Positions 34,521 through 42,435 of a DNA stretch of 60,095 bases are shown piece by piece. The notes beneath the pieces are model-generated. The model saw nothing but the letters and a program-made list of their open reading frames with translations, was not told the DNA's origin and ran no database searches. The first letter of the stretch is position 1. Every line of letters begins with the position of its first letter. The DNA is from Deltaproteobacteria bacterium (GTDB lineage Bacteria > Lernaellota > Lernaellaia > JACKCT01), in contig JADLEX010000120.1 of the NCBI GenBank assembly GCA_020845895.1, forward strand, positions 1-60,095. Reading direction: 5' to 3'. The position numbers and the translations under genes are program-made.

Positions 34521-35984
34521 ATGAATCCGACGACCGTCGCTTTGGTCCGCGCAAACGAGCGCTACGAGGGCGAGCACCGCACCCTCGAAACGAACATCTT
34601 CGGCGCGTTTCCACCGCTGGGCATCGCACACATCGCCGCCGTTGTCCGCGACGCGGGATTTGCCGTCCGGCTCCTGGACGGCACCGTGGAAAACGCGACT
34701 CCCGACGAACTCGCGCAGCGAATCGGAGCGAATTTCGACGGCATCGCGGGTTTCACGTCGGGCACGCTCAACTGGCGCTCCACCTATCGAGCCATTCAGT
34801 CGCTCAAGCGCATCGCGCCGCGAGCCGTCGTCGTCGTCGGCGGCCCGCAAATGGATGTCTATCCCGACGAAGTTCTGACGTTCCCCGAGGTCGATTTCGG
34901 TATCGTGGGCGAGGGCGAATACGCGTTCACGGATCTCGTTCGCGCCATCGATCGGCGCGAAGACCCGACCGTGCTTCCCGGGCTGGTTTATCGGCGCGAC
35001 GGGGTCGTCACGAAAAACCTACCGGCCCCGCCGATCAAACGGCTCGGCGAGTTGCCGTTCGCGGCGATCGACCTGCTGCCGGTCGACCAGTACAAGGCGC
35101 TGACGATCCCCTCGCCGTTCACGACCCTCGTCACCAGCCGCGGCTGCCCGTTCAAGTGCAACTTCTGCTCCCAACAGTACGCCGGCGGCAAGTTCCGCCA
35201 GCGGCCGGTGCAGCACGTCGCGGATGAGATCGCTTGGCACCTGCGTGAGTTCAAGACGCGCGAGATTCTCTTCTTCGACGAGACCTTCACCATTGGCACG
35301 CAGCGGGTGATCGACCTGTGCGAGGCCATCATCGGCCTCGGCGCTCCGGTGGGGTTCAATATTCGCGCACGCGCCGACACCATCACGCGCCCCGTCGCCC
35401 GCGCCCTCAAGGCCGCGGGGTGCACCGGCGTCAACGTCGGGATCGAGGCGGGCACCGATCGAATCCTGAAAAAGATGAACAAAGCCGTGACCGTCGAGGA
35501 GATGCGGCGCGGCATCGAGATCTGCGCGTCGGAAGGACTCATCACGCGCGGATATTTCATGCTGGGCTACGAAGGCGAAACCGTCGAGGAGATCGAGGCG
35601 ACGCTCCAGTTCGCGTGCGACCTTCCCCTGGACTTCGCATCGTTCACGATCACGCAGCTCAATCCCGCTACCACGGATTACGAAAGCGCCCTGTTCAACG
35701 GGTACACGTGGGATTATTGGCGGGATTACACGCTCATGAAGGACGTTCCGCCGGTCCCGCCACGTCCAGCGAACGCGCAATACAGCGAAGAGTTTCTGAA
35801 CGGGATGCTCCGGCGCGCGTATCGAAAGTTCTATTCGCGCCCGCGCCTGATCGCGAAACACCTGGCGAGTTCCCGCATGCGTCGGTGGGTCGCGGACACG
35901 CTGGTGAATCAGGTGTCGCTGACGAGCGCCTTCGCCGAACTCATGCGCCCGGCCTATCTCTCCGCGGGATATGCGAACGGCTGA
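34521..35984 (+). CDS. B12-binding domain radical SAM protein
   Basis: A 487-residue enzyme. Residues ~20-150 look like the cobalamin-binding Rossmann domain (PPLGIAHIAAVVRDAGF, VVVVGGPQMDVYPDE, DFGIVGEGEYAFTDLV). The radical SAM core follows, with CPFKCNFCSQQY near residues 209-216 supplying the three cluster cysteines. VGIEAGTDRILKKMNK is the conserved barrel strand. The C-terminus has the KFYSRP motif shared with the tandem paralogues at 53-60 kb. Such class B enzymes methylate unactivated carbons or do other radical chemistry on lipids, tetrapyrroles or natural products. It is followed by a terminator-like hairpin. Confidence 0.88.
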   Translation: MNPTTVALVRANERYEGEHRTLETNIFGAFPPLGIAHIAAVVRDAGFAVRLLDGTVENATPDELAQRIGANFDGIAGFTSGTLNWRSTYRAIQSLKRIAPRAVVVVGGPQMDVYPDEVLTFPEVDFGIVGEGEYAFTDLVRAIDRREDPTVLPGLVYRRDGVVTKNLPAPPIKRLGELPFAAIDLLPVDQYKALTIPSPFTTLVTSRGCPFKCNFCSQQYAGGKFRQRPVQHVADEIAWHLREFKTREILFFDETFTIGTQRVIDLCEAIIGLGAPVGFNIRARADTITRPVARALKAAGCTGVNVGIEAGTDRILKKMNKAVTVEEMRRGIEICASEGLITRGYFMLGYEGETVEEIEATLQFACDLPLDFASFTITQLNPATTDYESALFNGYTWDYWRDYTLMKDVPPVPPRPANAQYSEEFLNGMLRRAYRKFYSRPRLIAKHLASSRMRRWVADTLVNQVSLTSAFAELMRPAYLSAGYANG

Positions 35985-36003
35985 TCGGCGCAAGCCCAAA
36001 TGA

Positions 36004-36039
36004 AAACGCCCCCGGAGCCTCGCGGCAACGGGGGCGTTT
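36004..36039 (-). terminator. Rho-independent terminator for the lipoprotein gene, possibly bidirectional
   Basis: An 11-bp perfect stem pairs 36004-36014 with 36029-36039 around a 14-nt loop, between two converging genes. Read on the minus strand the 3' arm runs into GTTTTCATTTG, a good U-tract. On the plus strand only three T follow, so termination of the radical SAM gene would be weaker. Confidence 0.75.
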
Positions 36040-36054
36040 CGACTCAGGAGTCCG

Positions 36055-36696
36055 TCAGGGGACGAGATTCACGCAGACGTCTTCGATCACGTTGCTGCGA
36101 AGTCCGTCTCCGTCCGTCGCGCGAATGTCGGCGCAGTACTCGCCCACGGACGCTCCCGCGAAGTTCACCTGAATCGTGACCTCGGCCGGCGCTCCGCAGT
36201 CGCTCACGTCTCCGAGACCGCTGAAACCGTCCCACGGCGTTTCATCCGCGAGGAAATTGTCGGTGCTGCCCGCGTTGAGAATGAAAAGCTGGCCGCCGGA
36301 CAGATTGTCTTCCTCGTCGCACACACTGACGGCGAACGTGCTGACGGCGTCCGTGGTGGAGATTTCCGCGGGATCCCATGTGCCGCCGGAAAGCACGGGG
36401 CCACCGTCATCCTGCTGCCAGTCGTCGGTGGTATCGTCGTCATCCGCCGCATCGTCGTCGGCGGCGTCGTCATCCGCCGCGTCATCGTCCGCGGCATCAT
36501 CATCGGCGGCGTCGTCGTCGGTCGCGTCATCGTCATCCGCCGCGTCCGTCGTGGAGCGGTTCTCGTTCACAATCGGCGTCAAGTCGCCGGTGTCCTGCTC
36601 GTCCGTCACGCCCTTTTTGTGCTCCTTGCAGGCGCCGAATATCATCATCGTCGCCACCAACAACGCCACCCACAGCCATCCGCGACGCCCGAGCAT
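36055..36696 (-). CDS. Asp-rich linker lipoprotein of unknown function
   Basis: A 213-residue predicted lipoprotein with GGAGG about 8 nt before its ATG. The lipobox IFGAC gives Cys23 as the lipidation site. Residues 51-92 are a nearly regular Asp tract made of AADDD units. The C-terminal ~115 residues have four Cys (SVCDEED, VSDCGAP, GEYCADI, EDVCVNL) and beta-rich character, like a small immunoglobulin-type domain with disulfides (VTIQVNFAGASVGEYCADI). It ends at a strong hairpin terminator. It is divergent from the B12 operon, but no functional link is evident. Confidence 0.8.
   Translation of the reverse strand: MLGRRGWLWVALLVATMMIFGACKEHKKGVTDEQDTGDLTPIVNENRSTTDAADDDDATDDDAADDDAADDDAADDDAADDDAADDDDTTDDWQQDDGGPVLSGGTWDPAEISTTDAVSTFAVSVCDEEDNLSGGQLFILNAGSTDNFLADETPWDGFSGLGDVSDCGAPAEVTIQVNFAGASVGEYCADIRATDGDGLRSNVIEDVCVNLVP
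36421..36546 (-). repeat. Asp-codon repeat with five AADDD units
   Basis: A near-perfect 15-nt repeat (about five copies coding AADDD) inside the lipoprotein gene. It is the most regular of the Asp tracts and a candidate for slippage. Confidence 0.75.
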
Positions 36697-36889
36697 GACA
36701 TCAACCTCCGGGGACCCACGATCGACGCACGTCGATCCCTTGTGAAAAGCGGCACACGGTTATCACAAAGCCCCCCGGCGTGCAAGGCGGAACGGCCCGC
36801 TCCGGTTTCGCGCGGGCGTCCGTCGTCGAACGAACTCCGCCCGGATTTTCCTCCAAGTGCACCCGGAATCACCAAGTTCGGATTTTTTC

Positions 36890-36918
36890 TTGACCCGGGA
36901 CGCGCGGCGTGATAGCAT
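36890..36918 (+). promoter_or_regulatory. Sigma-70-like promoter of the cobalamin operon
   Basis: TTGACC (36890-36895, 5/6) and TAGCAT (36913-36918, 4/6) are 17 nt apart. A transcript would start around 36925, immediately before the riboswitch P1 helix, which supports the assignment. Confidence 0.6.
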
Positions 36919-36926
36919 GGCTCATA

Positions 36927-37040
36927 ATTTGAGACCGGCGGTGTCGGGGAAGTCCGGTGAGAGTCCGGCGCAGTCCCGCTACTGTGACAGGCGGTCATTT
37001 CCCCGCCTGAAGTCAGGATACCGATCCGCCCGGTGCAAAT
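36927..37040 (+). promoter_or_regulatory. Cobalamin riboswitch aptamer
   Basis: This leader carries the hallmarks of the cobalamin (B12) aptamer. The core GGGAAGTCCGGTGAGAGTCC is followed by GCGCAGTCCCGCTACTGTGA and the B12-box-like AGTCAGGATACC (37011-37022). The ends close a P1 helix: ATTTG at 36927-36931 plus ACCGG pair with CGGT and CAAAT at 37031-37040. It lies just downstream of a promoter and 150 nt upstream of the first gene of the B12 operon. High cobalamin normally represses such operons. Confidence 0.92.
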
Positions 37041-37111
37041 CGTTCGCTCTTCGGCAGAAAGAGTGGATTTGCTTCGGAGCAATCCCACGCCTCTTTCCAA
37101 CCGGAAAGAGG
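37035..37111 (+). promoter_or_regulatory. Riboswitch expression platform with mutually exclusive hairpins
   Basis: Three foldings compete. GCAAATC (37035-37041), the 3' strand of P1, can instead pair with GATTTGC (37066-37072). The latter can alternatively fold into a local hairpin (37065-37073 with 37078-37085, loop TCGG, one bulged T). A third hairpin, CCTCTTTCC / GGAAAGAGG with a 4-nt loop, lies at about 37090-37111. Only a weak T-rich run follows it, so control could be terminator- or translation-based; the ribosome binding site at 37183-37187 is about 70 nt further on. Confidence 0.6.
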
Positions 37112-37192
37112 TGCTTTCATTTGGGGGCTCCGCGTCAACCCGCCCTTTTTTTCCGAGAGCCGTCGCAACACGATCGACCAAAGGAGGTTCCC

Positions 37193-38635
37193 ATGATCGG
37201 CGCGCACGGTTCCTGGCAGGGGTTCGGATTCCTTCTCATCTCGGTCCTGGCAATGGTCTCCATATTTTTCGTCGGCGGCTGCGGAGACGACGATGACGAC
37301 GATTCGGGCACTACGGATCTCCCCCTAATCACGGATGACGACACAAACGACGATGATGACACGACGGACGATGACGCGGCCGATGACGACACGGCTGATG
37401 ACGACGCCACGGACGACGATGATGATGTCACACTCAGCGGCATCGAGTTGAGTCCGTCCGAACTGCACCTGCCGGTCGGAGCGGCCCGCACGCTGACCGC
37501 GACGGCGGTGTGGAGCGACGATACACGCACGACCGACGAAGACTTCGTTTTCAGCGTTTCCGATGACACGATCGTCGAGGCGAACACGGGCGGCACGACG
37601 ACGGCCCTCGCGCGTGGCGAAGCGACGGTCACCGCTTCGCTCGGCGATTTCTCCGCGGACGCGAGCGTGAACGTCGGCGCGTACGTCTTTGCGTACGACG
37701 GCATCGCGGGGACACTGGGCGCCCTCGACCCCGAGACCGGGGACTCGATCGCCGATTATCTCGCCGACGAGAAAGACGCCATTCTGACGATCGGCTCCGA
37801 TCTCGAAATTCGCGAGGGCGTCGCTTTTCTCGTGGAGTCCGGCGACGGCGTGCCCGGCACCGTGGGCACGGAAGGTCTCGTCGTCGTCGATCTCGCGACG
37901 AAGGACGTTCTGAACGTGCTGATCGAGGACCTCGACAATCCGTGGAACGTCGATATGGTCGGCACAACCGCGTACATCACGGGAAACTTCTCGAACGACC
38001 TGGTGGTCGCGGATCTCGAAGCCGACGCCTCGCGCGCGATCGACATGCCCGAGGACTGCGTGCCGACGGGCGTGCACGTGATTGGCGATCGGGCGTTCGT
38101 CGCGTGCAGCGGATACGATTCGGGCACGTTCAGCTACGCGGACCCGGGAATCGTCGCCGTGGTCGATCTGACCGACGACTCGGTCAGCACGATCGAGACG
38201 ACGCGCGTGAATCCCACGGTTGTGGCGGCGGGACCCGACGACGACACCATCTACATCGTCTGCACGGGCAATTTCGACGACGAACTCGGCGTGATCGACG
38301 TGATCGACGTCTCGGACGAGTCCGTCGCGGACAGCGTCGCGATCGGCTCCGCACCCGGCGAACTCGTTCTGGCCGCCAACGGCACGGCGTTCGTCGCCGA
38401 CGGCTTTTCCGGCCAAGTGATGACATTCGACTCCGATTCGCTCGCTGTCGGCGCAAACGTTTCCATCGCTGGCGCATTCTGGGTCGCGTCGCTGGCCTAC
38501 GATCCCGTCACCGACCGCGTATTGGCGTCCGACTGGACCAACGCGAAAATCCAGGTCATCGATCCGGATGATCTCGACGTCGAGTCGTCCGTCGACGCCG
38601 CGAACGCCTCCGGCGTGAGCGTTTGGACCGAGTGA
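37193..38635 (+). CDS. Riboswitch-controlled surface lipoprotein: Asp linker, Big-2-like domain, beta-propeller
   Basis: A 480-residue predicted lipoprotein, first gene of the B12 operon, with a near-perfect ribosome binding site (AAGGAGG). The lipobox FVGGC puts lipidated Cys at residue 30, and residues 32-78 are Asp-rich. A Big_2-like immunoglobulin domain follows at ~80-165 (LSPSELHLPVGAARTLTA, ATVTASLGDFSADASVNV). A YncE-like seven-bladed propeller fills ~165-480 (VVDLATKDVLNVL, VADGFSGQVMTFDSDSLAV). In Bacteroides the propeller lipoprotein BtuG binds B12 on the cell surface. Similar fold plus riboswitch control suggests the same job here, though by architecture only. Confidence 0.82.
   Translation: MIGAHGSWQGFGFLLISVLAMVSIFFVGGCGDDDDDDSGTTDLPLITDDDTNDDDDTTDDDAADDDTADDDATDDDDDVTLSGIELSPSELHLPVGAARTLTATAVWSDDTRTTDEDFVFSVSDDTIVEANTGGTTTALARGEATVTASLGDFSADASVNVGAYVFAYDGIAGTLGALDPETGDSIADYLADEKDAILTIGSDLEIREGVAFLVESGDGVPGTVGTEGLVVVDLATKDVLNVLIEDLDNPWNVDMVGTTAYITGNFSNDLVVADLEADASRAIDMPEDCVPTGVHVIGDRAFVACSGYDSGTFSYADPGIVAVVDLTDDSVSTIETTRVNPTVVAAGPDDDTIYIVCTGNFDDELGVIDVIDVSDESVADSVAIGSAPGELVLAANGTAFVADGFSGQVMTFDSDSLAVGANVSIAGAFWVASLAYDPVTDRVLASDWTNAKIQVIDPDDLDVESSVDAANASGVSVWTE
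37286..37426 (+). repeat. Asp-codon-rich low-complexity tract
   Basis: GAC/GAT triplets with Thr or Ala spacers, encoding residues 32-78 of the first B12-operon lipoprotein. Confidence 0.7.
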
Positions 38636-39789
38636 TGCAGGCGCTCATCCTATTTGGGATCGCCGCCGCGCTCGCCATCGTGGGTTGCGACGATCTCGAT
38701 GAACAACATGAGGACGGCGCCGAACTCGGCGCCGATCCCTCGAACGATCCGCACGACGTCTCCAAGCCGTGGGAGTACCCGTACCACCTTGTGATCGGCG
38801 GCGGTCTCTCCGAAACGCTCAGCGTCCTGACCGTCCAAGGTCCCGGCGACTGGTCGATCGCGAACGATGTGCAGGATGCCTGCGCCGGCATCAACCAGAT
38901 GACGTGGCGCGACGGCCGTCTGTTCGCCCTGTGCTCGCTCTCGAATTCCCTTGTCACCTACGATGCCGAGGATTTGTCGATCACGGGCGAAGTATCGCTC
39001 GGCGATGGACGCAATCCCATGAACTTCGCCTTCGACGGCGACGACCGCATCCACGTCTCCAATTTCCTCACGAACGACGTGACGCTTCACGACCTCGACG
39101 ACGGCTCGACGCTCGCCACGGTTCCCCTGCCCTATCTCGACGAAGCCCACTTGGACAACCCGGACTCGGAAACGTGGCCGCGTCCCGGCTCGCTGATCCC
39201 GGACGGCGACCGCCTGCTCGTCGCCGTCGCCAACCTCAGCGCCCAGTTCACCCCAGGCGGCCCGGGAGCCATTCACGTCGTCGACACGACAGCGCACGCG
39301 GTCGCGGTCGAGGTGCTGCTCGCGGGGAGAGACACGACGACATTGCTGGCGTCGCCGGGTGCCCAGTGCGTTTTCGCCCTTTCGGCGGGGGACTACGCAG
39401 TCGGGACCGGATTTGCCGGCAACGGCGTGGTCGAATGCCTTGATCCGGCAACGCTGGCTCCCCTCGCGGTCATCGAAACCGGCGGCGCGCCGATGGGGGA
39501 ATCCGTCGCCGCTCCGAACGGACGTGTTTATGTGGGAAACGCGATGGACGCGCGAATTCTGGTCTTCGATTCGGCGACGTTGGAGATCCGTCCCGAGATC
39601 GATCTGCGCGGCGATACCGACGGACCGGAGCTGAGCTTTGTTTCCGGCATCGCCGTGGACGGCAACGGCTTCCTCTATGCCACGGACTTCAACCACGATC
39701 GGCTATTCATCGTGGACACCAACACGAACGAGATCCTCGCGAAGTTCGACACCTGCGATGGTCCCGACACGCTGGAGTTTGTCCGTTGA
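38635..39789 (+). CDS. Second beta-propeller lipoprotein of the B12 operon (YncE-like)
   Basis: A 384-residue predicted lipoprotein. The start ATG shares one base with the previous stop (TGATG). The lipobox AIVGC gives Cys18. Only a short acidic stretch follows, not a long Asp tract. The rest is a propeller with repeated blades such as TYDAEDLSITGEVSLGDGRN, HDLDDGSTLATVPLPY, VFDSATLEIRPEIDL and FIVDTNTNEILAKFD. It is clearly related in fold to the preceding product. Two propellers in one cobalamin-regulated operon suggest two surface binding proteins with different affinities or partners. Confidence 0.82.
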   Translation: MQALILFGIAAALAIVGCDDLDEQHEDGAELGADPSNDPHDVSKPWEYPYHLVIGGGLSETLSVLTVQGPGDWSIANDVQDACAGINQMTWRDGRLFALCSLSNSLVTYDAEDLSITGEVSLGDGRNPMNFAFDGDDRIHVSNFLTNDVTLHDLDDGSTLATVPLPYLDEAHLDNPDSETWPRPGSLIPDGDRLLVAVANLSAQFTPGGPGAIHVVDTTAHAVAVEVLLAGRDTTTLLASPGAQCVFALSAGDYAVGTGFAGNGVVECLDPATLAPLAVIETGGAPMGESVAAPNGRVYVGNAMDARILVFDSATLEIRPEIDLRGDTDGPELSFVSGIAVDGNGFLYATDFNHDRLFIVDTNTNEILAKFDTCDGPDTLEFVR

Positions 39790-40682
39790 AGCACGCTGCG
39801 GGAATTCTACTCGCCATCTCGATCGCCTCCATGACGGGGTGCGCGACGCCATCGCCGGAAAACGCGAGCGCCGAGCGGGCAATTCCCCGACGAATCGTCT
39901 CGCAATTGCCGAGTCTCACCGAAACCTGTTTTGCGCTCGGCCTCGGCGACCGCGTCGTCGGTGTGACCGACTACTGCCTGTACCCGGCGGAGGCGCGAGC
40001 GCGAACGCATATCGGGGGGCTTCACAATCCGAAGTTCGAGACGGTCGTGTCGCTGCGTCCCGACATCGTACTGCTGCAGGACAAACAAGAGAATTTCGTC
40101 GCCAAGTACGAGGCGCTCGGAATCCGCGCGATGACGTTTTCGACGGATACCGTTGCCGATGTCATCGCTTCCATCGCGAAGCTTGGTCGACTTCTCGGTC
40201 GAGAGACGCAGGCGACGGATCTGATCGCCCGGATCAACGCGGAATTCGACGGATTGAAGACGCAGACGTCAGACGACGTCCCGGTGCCGGCGCTCGTCAT
40301 CATCGGGCACGATCCCGGGACGTTGCAGGGCCTCTACGCCGCCGCCAAAGGGTCTTTCCACGACGAATTGCTCGTCGCGGCGGGTGGTGTGAATGTTGTG
40401 AACGACAATGGCTCGCTCTACCCGCCGATCACCAAAGACACAATCGTGGAACGCAGCCCCGAGGTCATTCTCGAACTCGTCAATGAGGGGGAGCTTTCGC
40501 CGATTCAGATCGATGACCGCGTACGCCTGTGGGACGCGCTGCCCACCGTGAGCGCCGTTCGGAACGGCCGCGTCCGCATCGTGGTCGGCGATCAACTGCT
40601 CATCCCCGGGCCGCGCATGGCGCAAGCCGCTGCCCAAATCCATCATGCCCTGCACATGGCCCCATCGGAGAAACGCCCATGA
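39786..40682 (+). CDS. btuF: BtuF-like cobalamin-binding lipoprotein
   Basis: A 298-residue class III periplasmic binding protein. A signal sequence with lipobox SMTGC (Cys19) is followed by RIVSQLPSLTETCFALGLGDRVVGVTDYC, typical of BtuF. HIGGLHNPKFETVVSLRPDIVLL is also typical, and the C-terminal lobe ends in AAAQIHHAL. BtuF captures cobalamin in the periplasm and hands it to the BtuCD ABC transporter. The start is a TTG overlapping the previous stop (TTGA), consistent with coupling. No btuC or btuD is in the window, so the transporter must be encoded elsewhere. Confidence 0.88.
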   Translation: MKHAAGILLAISIASMTGCATPSPENASAERAIPRRIVSQLPSLTETCFALGLGDRVVGVTDYCLYPAEARARTHIGGLHNPKFETVVSLRPDIVLLQDKQENFVAKYEALGIRAMTFSTDTVADVIASIAKLGRLLGRETQATDLIARINAEFDGLKTQTSDDVPVPALVIIGHDPGTLQGLYAAAKGSFHDELLVAAGGVNVVNDNGSLYPPITKDTIVERSPEVILELVNEGELSPIQIDDRVRLWDALPTVSAVRNGRVRIVVGDQLLIPGPRMAQAAAQIHHALHMAPSEKRP

Positions 40683-41908
40683 TTCCACTCTACGTCCGCG
40701 CGCTCGCGGTCCTCCTGTTGTTGGCCGTCGCGTCGCTGTTCGCCGCTTGCAGCGCGGGCGACGGCGGCGACGACGACGACGCCGATGACGGCGAATTCGC
40801 CATGGGCGACGACGACGATGCCATGATCGACGCGGCGAACGCCGACTGGACCGACACGGGCGTCGATGTCGCCGCGGGTGACACGATGAAGATCGACGCG
40901 GCGGGCGAAGTCCGGCTCGACGGCGACGCGGACCCGGTCGGCCCTGACGGCGGCGAGGCGTGCGGCCTGAGCTGTCCCATGCCCGAGGGTGCGCGCGGCG
41001 CGCTGGTGGGGCGGATCGCCGAGGGTACTCCGTTTCTCGTCGGCGCGTCGTTCGATGGCGTGGCGGGCGCGTCCGGAAGGCTTGCGCTGATCGTCAATGA
41101 CGACTCCTACGCTGACAACAGCGGCGGATTCGACGCGACGATCGAGGTGATCCCGGGCGACGACGATGCACTCCCCGCGTCCTGCCGACCGGCCAACTTC
41201 GCGATCCAGATCACCGAGTTCGACCCAGGCGTGCTGGCCGGTTTCGGGCAGAATGACGCTCCGGACAATGTACTCGGGCCGCCCGCCGGTTTCGGCGCAT
41301 ACGCCCCGCAAGCGGGACCGGACGAGCTGCTGAGCCTCGGAGAGGGCGGATCGATCACGCTCAAGATGGGTCGCGAGATCCTCGACGGCGCGGGTCCCGA
41401 TTTCGTCGTCTTCGAAAACCTGCTCTACTGGGGCGGCGAGTTCACGAATGCGTACACCGAGGCGGCAATTATCGAAGTGAGTGAAGACGGCCTGACGTGG
41501 ACGCGCTTTCCGTTCGATTTCGTCGCCGACGGACCGAAAGGGCCGTTGGACGTTCCGGACACCGTGCCGGGCAACTTCATCGGATTCGCCGGGATCGAAC
41601 CGACAAACGCGAATTGCGACCCGAACGGCGACGGGCTTTATAACGACATGATCGATCCGCTCGATCCCTCCGTTTCGGGCGGGGATCTGTTCGACCTCGC
41701 CGATATCGGCATCGCGGCGGCCCGGTACGTGCGCATCATCGACACGGGACACGCCGAGCGGGCTCCCGGCACGGAGACCTACGACGAGGACGGCGATCTC
41801 GTGACCGACGGCGGCAACCTGCTCCCGGCTTACGAAGGCATCCAAGGTTTCGACCTCGACGCGATCGCCGTGCTGAACGGCGGAGATGAACTGGAGATCG
41901 ACGAATGA
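40679..41908 (+). CDS. Lipoprotein with PA-IL-like domain and B12-operon cell-surface domain
   Basis: A 409-residue predicted lipoprotein. ATG 40679 overlaps the btuF stop. The lipobox FAAC gives Cys24, followed by a short Asp-rich linker. Residues ~55-160 resemble a PA-IL (LecA)-type galactose-binding domain (WTDTGVDVAAGDTMKIDAAG, GALVGRIAEGTPFLVGA, GRLALIVNDDSYADNSGGF). Residues ~175-405 match the cell-surface-protein type seen near B12 genes (GPDFVVFENLLYWGGEFT, IIEVSEDGLTWTRFPFDF, ARYVRIIDTGHA), probably a jelly-roll. The product may bind sugar-bearing surfaces or a corrinoid; I infer a role in uptake from the operon. Confidence 0.8.
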   Translation: MIPLYVRALAVLLLLAVASLFAACSAGDGGDDDDADDGEFAMGDDDDAMIDAANADWTDTGVDVAAGDTMKIDAAGEVRLDGDADPVGPDGGEACGLSCPMPEGARGALVGRIAEGTPFLVGASFDGVAGASGRLALIVNDDSYADNSGGFDATIEVIPGDDDALPASCRPANFAIQITEFDPGVLAGFGQNDAPDNVLGPPAGFGAYAPQAGPDELLSLGEGGSITLKMGREILDGAGPDFVVFENLLYWGGEFTNAYTEAAIIEVSEDGLTWTRFPFDFVADGPKGPLDVPDTVPGNFIGFAGIEPTNANCDPNGDGLYNDMIDPLDPSVSGGDLFDLADIGIAAARYVRIIDTGHAERAPGTETYDEDGDLVTDGGNLLPAYEGIQGFDLDAIAVLNGGDELEIDE

Positions 41909-42435
41909 ACGCGGCGGTAATTCTCGTCACGGGCGGCGCACGCAGCGGCAAGAGCACGCGCGCGCTCGAAATCGCCCGCTCGTATCCAAGACGCGTCATG
42001 ATCGCTGCCGCGGTTCCCTTCGACGACGAAATGACCCGGCGTATCGAAGCGCATCAGAGCGAACGCGGTGAGGAGTGGGTGACCATTGAGGAACCGCTGG
42101 ATCTCGCGCGAGCGATCAAGGGGATTCCCTCATCGTCCTCCGCGGAAGCCACCCTCGTGGTCGTCGATTGCCTGACGGTGTGGTTGGGCAACCTCTTTCA
42201 CGAAGAACCCGACAACGTCGGTGCGCGGATCGACTCACTGGTCGCGGCCGTGGCGTCGTGCCCGCATGACCTCGTCATCGTCACCAACGAAATCGGCTGG
42301 GGAGTCGTTCCCGCGGACGACGGAACACGGCAGTTCCGGGACGTCGCCGGTCGTCTCAACCAGCGCATCGCGCGCATTGCGACGCGTGTCGAACTGGTTG
42401 TGAGCGGAATCCCCGTCACGATCAAGGGCAACTAA
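41905..42435 (+). CDS. cobU: Adenosylcobinamide kinase / adenosylcobinamide-phosphate guanylyltransferase
   Basis: A 176-residue bifunctional enzyme. The P-loop LVTGGARSGKSTRALE is at residues 6-21. LVVVDCLTVWLGNLF and VIVTNEIGWGVVPAD are the conserved CobU/CobP segments. It phosphorylates adenosylcobinamide and then attaches GMP to give GDP-cobinamide. It overlaps the upstream gene by 4 nt (ATGA). This is the first of four nucleotide-loop assembly genes in the operon. Confidence 0.95.
   Translation: MNAAVILVTGGARSGKSTRALEIARSYPRRVMIAAAVPFDDEMTRRIEAHQSERGEEWVTIEEPLDLARAIKGIPSSSSAEATLVVVDCLTVWLGNLFHEEPDNVGARIDSLVAAVASCPHDLVIVTNEIGWGVVPADDGTRQFRDVAGRLNQRIARIATRVELVVSGIPVTIKGN

Noticed and set aside
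36421-36546. CRISPR-like or tandem-repeat array
   Set aside because: The repeats are in-frame Asp/Ala codons of a lipoprotein, with no spacers of constant length and no cas genes.
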